From assembly GCA_025353105.1 (NCBI GenBank), contig JANXRG010000035.1:1-64000 (forward strand): 64,000 nt of DNA, in the 5' to 3' direction. The position numbers and the translations under genes are program-made. Within the stretch, counting starts at the first letter, position 1. The number at the start of each line of letters is the position of its first letter. Origin of the DNA: Verrucomicrobiota bacterium (GTDB lineage Bacteria > Verrucomicrobiota > Verrucomicrobiia > Chthoniobacterales > SZAS-18). Of the stretch, positions 60,924 through 64,000 are shown piece by piece. Below the pieces are notes generated by a model that was not told the origin of the DNA, searched no databases, and saw nothing but the letters and a program-made list of their open reading frames with translations.

Positions 60924-61000
60924 GCGCGCGGGTTGAAGCCCGCGCCGGACAACCGCCCTTTGGCTTGCCCAAAGGCGGCGGAGCCGGTACTAATCCGGCC

Positions 61001-64000
61001 ATGGAAGCTGCGTCATCGCCCTTGATCGCGCCGATTCCAACTGGCCCGGCGCTGCGCGAATCCCCGGTCCCTTCGACCGCGCTGCGGGTTCTTCCGGATG
61101 CGGGTTGCGATCGGTTCACCCGCGTGGCGGCGACCATGTTCCGCGTGCCGTGGGCGTTGCTGGCGACGGTCGAGCCCGACGGATTTGTTGTCCGCTCGCT
61201 CGCGGGCCCCGCGGGCGTGGAGGTTCCGTGGGACGAGGAATTGGCCGTCGCGCCGATGGCGTGCGGTCCGGGCGAAATTGCCTGGACGGAAGACGCGTCA
61301 ACCGATCCGCGGTTTGCGCGGCACGCGGCGGTGACAGGTGCGTTCAGCCTGCGATTTTATGCGGCGGTCCCGATTCGCAGCGTCTCCGGCCAGATGCTGG
61401 GATTACTCGGCGTGTTCGACGCGCGGACGCGGCAGATGAGTGTCGATGAGCAGCAGGCGTTGCACGATCTTGCGCTGTCGGCGGCGGAGTTCTTGAGGTT
61501 TCGCTTCCGGTCGCAGTCCGATGAGGAAAGCGGCGCCCCCCGATCGTTTGGCCAGCGCTTTATCGAGGCGTTGGTGCACCATTCGTCGGACGTCTTCACC
61601 GTGCTTTCCGCCGACGGGAAGATCAGCTTTGCCAGTGGCGCGCACGCCAAGACGATCGGATTCCAACCGGAGCAGATGGTCGGCGAAAACGTCTTTTCGT
61701 ACGTGCACGAAGATGATCGCGAACGGGTGGCGACCGCGTTCAAACGCATCGTGGACAATCCGGCCGTCACCGAAACCGTTGAGTTCCGATTCCGCCATGC
61801 CGACGGGCACTGGGTGGAATTGGAGTCGACGGGCCAGAATTCGCTCGGGGACCCCGACGTGCAGGGCATCATGGTGCGCTCGCGCGACGCGTCGGAGCGC
61901 AAACGCTACCTGAACAAACTGCGCGATTCGGAATCGCGGTACCGCCAGCTTTTCGAGGTCAATCCGCAGCCGATGTGGGCGTTTGAGTGGGAGAACCACA
62001 CGATGCTCGCGGTGAACGACGCGGCGCTGCGTCACTACGGCTACTCCCGCGAGGAATTCATGGCGTTGCGCGTCGAGGATTTGTGGACCGCCGACGATGT
62101 GCCGGCTTTTCGGGCGCACATTTCGCGACGCGAGAAGCTGCCCGTGCGAACCGTCTGGCGCCACCGCAAGCGCAGCGGCGACATCATCGTCGTGGAGGTG
62201 AGCACCTCGACGGTCGACTTCTTCGGCAGCAAGGCGCACCTCGTCGCGGTGCAGGACATCACGGAGCGCGCGAACGCAGTGGAGAGCCTGCGGTTGCGCA
62301 ATCGCTACATGGCGGCGCAGGTCGAGATGCAGCTGGAATTGTTGAAGCCGCGGCCGCTCGAAGAGTGCGTCCAGGCGTTGCTCGCCGCGCTGGGCAAGGC
62401 CATCGGCGCGAGCCGCGCGTATTACTACGTCAACGGCTCCGACGCGCGCTCGGGCCGGCTTTACGCGGCCCCTTCGCAAGAATGGTGCGCCCCCGGAATT
62501 TTTGCGGAGATGGAGGTCTTCCCCCAGGAGCGGATTTCGTACGACGCGTACGACCCGACATGGCTGAAAGCGTTGAAATCCGGCCAGAAGCTCGCGCTCG
62601 TGATCGAGCAGCTCGCGGAGCCGGAGCGCTCGCTGTTTTCCGCTGGCGGCGTCCGGTCCGCGCTCCTCGCGCCCGTGCTGGTGCGGGGTGGCTTCATCGG
62701 TTTCCTCGGGCTCGATGACTGCGTGGCCACGCGAGTGTGGGATCGATCCGAGGCGGATCTGCTCCAGGCCGCGGCGGCGGCGCTCGCGCTGGCGCTGGAG
62801 GCCGAGGCGGTGTCGCAATCGCTCGACGAGGAAAAGGACCGGTTCGCCGTCACGCTCGCATCGATCGCGGACGGGGTGATTACGACGGACGCGGGCGGCC
62901 GCGTCATCTTCGCGAACCGCGTCGCGGAAAATCTGCTCGGCCGCAGCCAGCAGGAACTGGCCGGCTGCGAGTTGTCCGGATTTTTCCAGATGGGCAGCAG
63001 CAACTCGAATCGTAGCGACGCATTGTGGCGGGTGCTCGAGAGCGGCGAGGTCGTCATCCAGCCCAGCGGAGCGTTCGCCGCGCACAAGAACGGGATGCGC
63101 ATCCCGGTCGCGAAGAGCACCGCACCGATTCGCAACCGCGCGGGGAAAATCATTGGCGCGGTGCGCGTATTCCGCGACATCACGCAGGACCAGCGCATGG
63201 CGGCCGAGATGGCCAAGGCGTCGAAACTGGAGTCCGTCGGCCTGCTTGCCGGCGGCATCGCGCACGACTTTAACAATATCCTCACGGCGGTGGTCGGCAA
63301 CATTTCGCTCGCCAAGATGTTTCTGCACGATCCGGCGCGCGCTGCGGCGAAGCTCGACGAGGCGGAGCGCGCCAGTTTCCGCGCGCGCGACCTGACGACG
63401 CAATTATTGACCTTTTCGAAGGGTGGCGCGCCGATCAAGAAGCTCGCCCGGTTGCAGGACATCATTCGTGAATCGATTGGATTTGCTCTCCACGGTTCGA
63501 AGGTGGTGTGCCGGTTCAGCCTGCCGGACACGCTCCCGCCGGTGGAGGCGGATGCCGGCCAGCTCTCGCAGGTGATCAATAATCTCGCCATCAACGCGGT
63601 GCAGGCGATGCCGAACGGCGGCACGCTCGACGTCTGGGCGCAGGAACGGGACCTCGAGGACGGGCATCCGACCGGCCTGCCGCCCGGGCCCTACGTGAAG
63701 ATTTGCGTGGAGGATTCCGGCGCCGGCATTCCACCCGAGGATCAGGTGAAGATTTTCGACCCGTTCTTCACGACCAAGGATCACGGCAGCGGCCTCGGCC
63801 TTGCGACGTCGTATTCGATCATCAAGAACCACGGTGGGCTCATCAACTTCGACTCCATCGTCGACGTCGGATCCATTTTCCGGGTTTATCTGCCGGTGTC
63901 GGACCGTCCGCTTGATCGAACGGAGGTGGTGGTGGGCACGTTTGTCGCCGGCGGCGAAGCCCAGCGCGGAGATGGCCGCGTTCTGGTGATGGACGACGAG
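61001..64000 (+). CDS. Hybrid sensor histidine kinase, partial (runs off right edge)
   Basis: From ATG 61001 the frame stays open for 1000 codons to the window end. A GAF-like domain is at about 30-165, PAS domains at about 190-300 (DVFTVLSADGKISFAS) and 310-425 (QPMWAFEWEN), a second GAF at about 445-600 and a third PAS at about 620-725. The HisKA H-box is LLAGGIAHDFNNILTAV with H755 as phosphoacceptor. The HATPase has its N-box QVINNLAINAVQAM (about 857), G1 VEDSGAGIP and G2 GSGLGLATS. The last visible residues, VLVMDDE, begin a receiver domain. There is no membrane segment, so it is cytoplasmic. The signal is unknown. Confidence 0.93.
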   Translation, partial: MEAASSPLIAPIPTGPALRESPVPSTALRVLPDAGCDRFTRVAATMFRVPWALLATVEPDGFVVRSLAGPAGVEVPWDEELAVAPMACGPGEIAWTEDASTDPRFARHAAVTGAFSLRFYAAVPIRSVSGQMLGLLGVFDARTRQMSVDEQQALHDLALSAAEFLRFRFRSQSDEESGAPRSFGQRFIEALVHHSSDVFTVLSADGKISFASGAHAKTIGFQPEQMVGENVFSYVHEDDRERVATAFKRIVDNPAVTETVEFRFRHADGHWVELESTGQNSLGDPDVQGIMVRSRDASERKRYLNKLRDSESRYRQLFEVNPQPMWAFEWENHTMLAVNDAALRHYGYSREEFMALRVEDLWTADDVPAFRAHISRREKLPVRTVWRHRKRSGDIIVVEVSTSTVDFFGSKAHLVAVQDITERANAVESLRLRNRYMAAQVEMQLELLKPRPLEECVQALLAALGKAIGASRAYYYVNGSDARSGRLYAAPSQEWCAPGIFAEMEVFPQERISYDAYDPTWLKALKSGQKLALVIEQLAEPERSLFSAGGVRSALLAPVLVRGGFIGFLGLDDCVATRVWDRSEADLLQAAAAALALALEAEAVSQSLDEEKDRFAVTLASIADGVITTDAGGRVIFANRVAENLLGRSQQELAGCELSGFFQMGSSNSNRSDALWRVLESGEVVIQPSGAFAAHKNGMRIPVAKSTAPIRNRAGKIIGAVRVFRDITQDQRMAAEMAKASKLESVGLLAGGIAHDFNNILTAVVGNISLAKMFLHDPARAAAKLDEAERASFRARDLTTQLLTFSKGGAPIKKLARLQDIIRESIGFALHGSKVVCRFSLPDTLPPVEADAGQLSQVINNLAINAVQAMPNGGTLDVWAQERDLEDGHPTGLPPGPYVKICVEDSGAGIPPEDQVKIFDPFFTTKDHGSGLGLATSYSIIKNHGGLINFDSIVDVGSIFRVYLPVSDRPLDRTEVVVGTFVAGGEAQRGDGRVLVMDDE

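Overview
The window looks like a high-GC chromosome segment of a Verrucomicrobiota bacterium. I infer this from the style of the secreted kelch proteins (N-terminal 'NYQGRV ... GLYSVLLGD' region), a TIGR03790-type protein, the DUF2851 protein and the gene mix; no rRNA or complete marker set is present, so the class is not fixed. The right part is ordinary housekeeping DNA; the left 11 kb is a repeat-rich accessory zone.

Layout. 1-11.2 kb: the tail of a coiled-coil gene, a kelch gene (A) broken by an in-frame TAG, two near-identical serine beta-lactamase-like (S12) genes, and a 5.5-kb integrative element (5541-11108). The element sits in a tRNA-Gly(CCC) gene and carries a tyrosine integrase and two toxin-antitoxin-like pairs. 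Short dispersed repeats fill the gaps, and two remnants of the S12 3' end mark past rearrangement. 11.2-18.1 kb: a proline-rich protein coupled to a CheX-like protein, DUF2851, TIGR03790 and an MBL-fold hydrolase. 18.2-19.9 kb: recN.

19.9-32.8 kb: the most interesting region, a tightly overlapping lipid or aryl-polyene-like cluster. It encodes an LPLAT acyltransferase, GT2 glycosyltransferase, polysaccharide deacetylase, methyltransferase, small membrane protein, active ketosynthase, a cysteine-less ketosynthase partner, ACP, halogenase-like flavoprotein, an MMPL exporter fused to an LpxL-type acyltransferase, a LolA-like carrier, a FabZ-like dehydratase and an AMP-dependent acyl ligase. The logic is activation, chain extension, acylation or glycosylation, and export to the outer membrane. 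No ketoreductase is encoded inside it.

32.9-44.6 kb: a HydE/BioB-like radical SAM enzyme, a Trm112-like protein, a UbiE-like methyltransferase, BioD and a cupin; an SDR, a TMEM14 protein, a GH75-chitosanase-like secreted protein, an ACT protein and two exported proteins; then purS-purQ-purL. 44.7-50.6 kb: kelch paralogs B (intact) and C (broken by an in-frame TGA). Each of the three kelch paralogs has 14 kelch motifs when read through its stop. 50.7-64 kb: a RES/Xre-type toxin-antitoxin pair with a likely leaderless promoter, an HtrA protease, recG, recJ, an exported repeat protein, a leucine-rich leader ORF before leuA/cimA, and a large hybrid sensor kinase that runs off the window.
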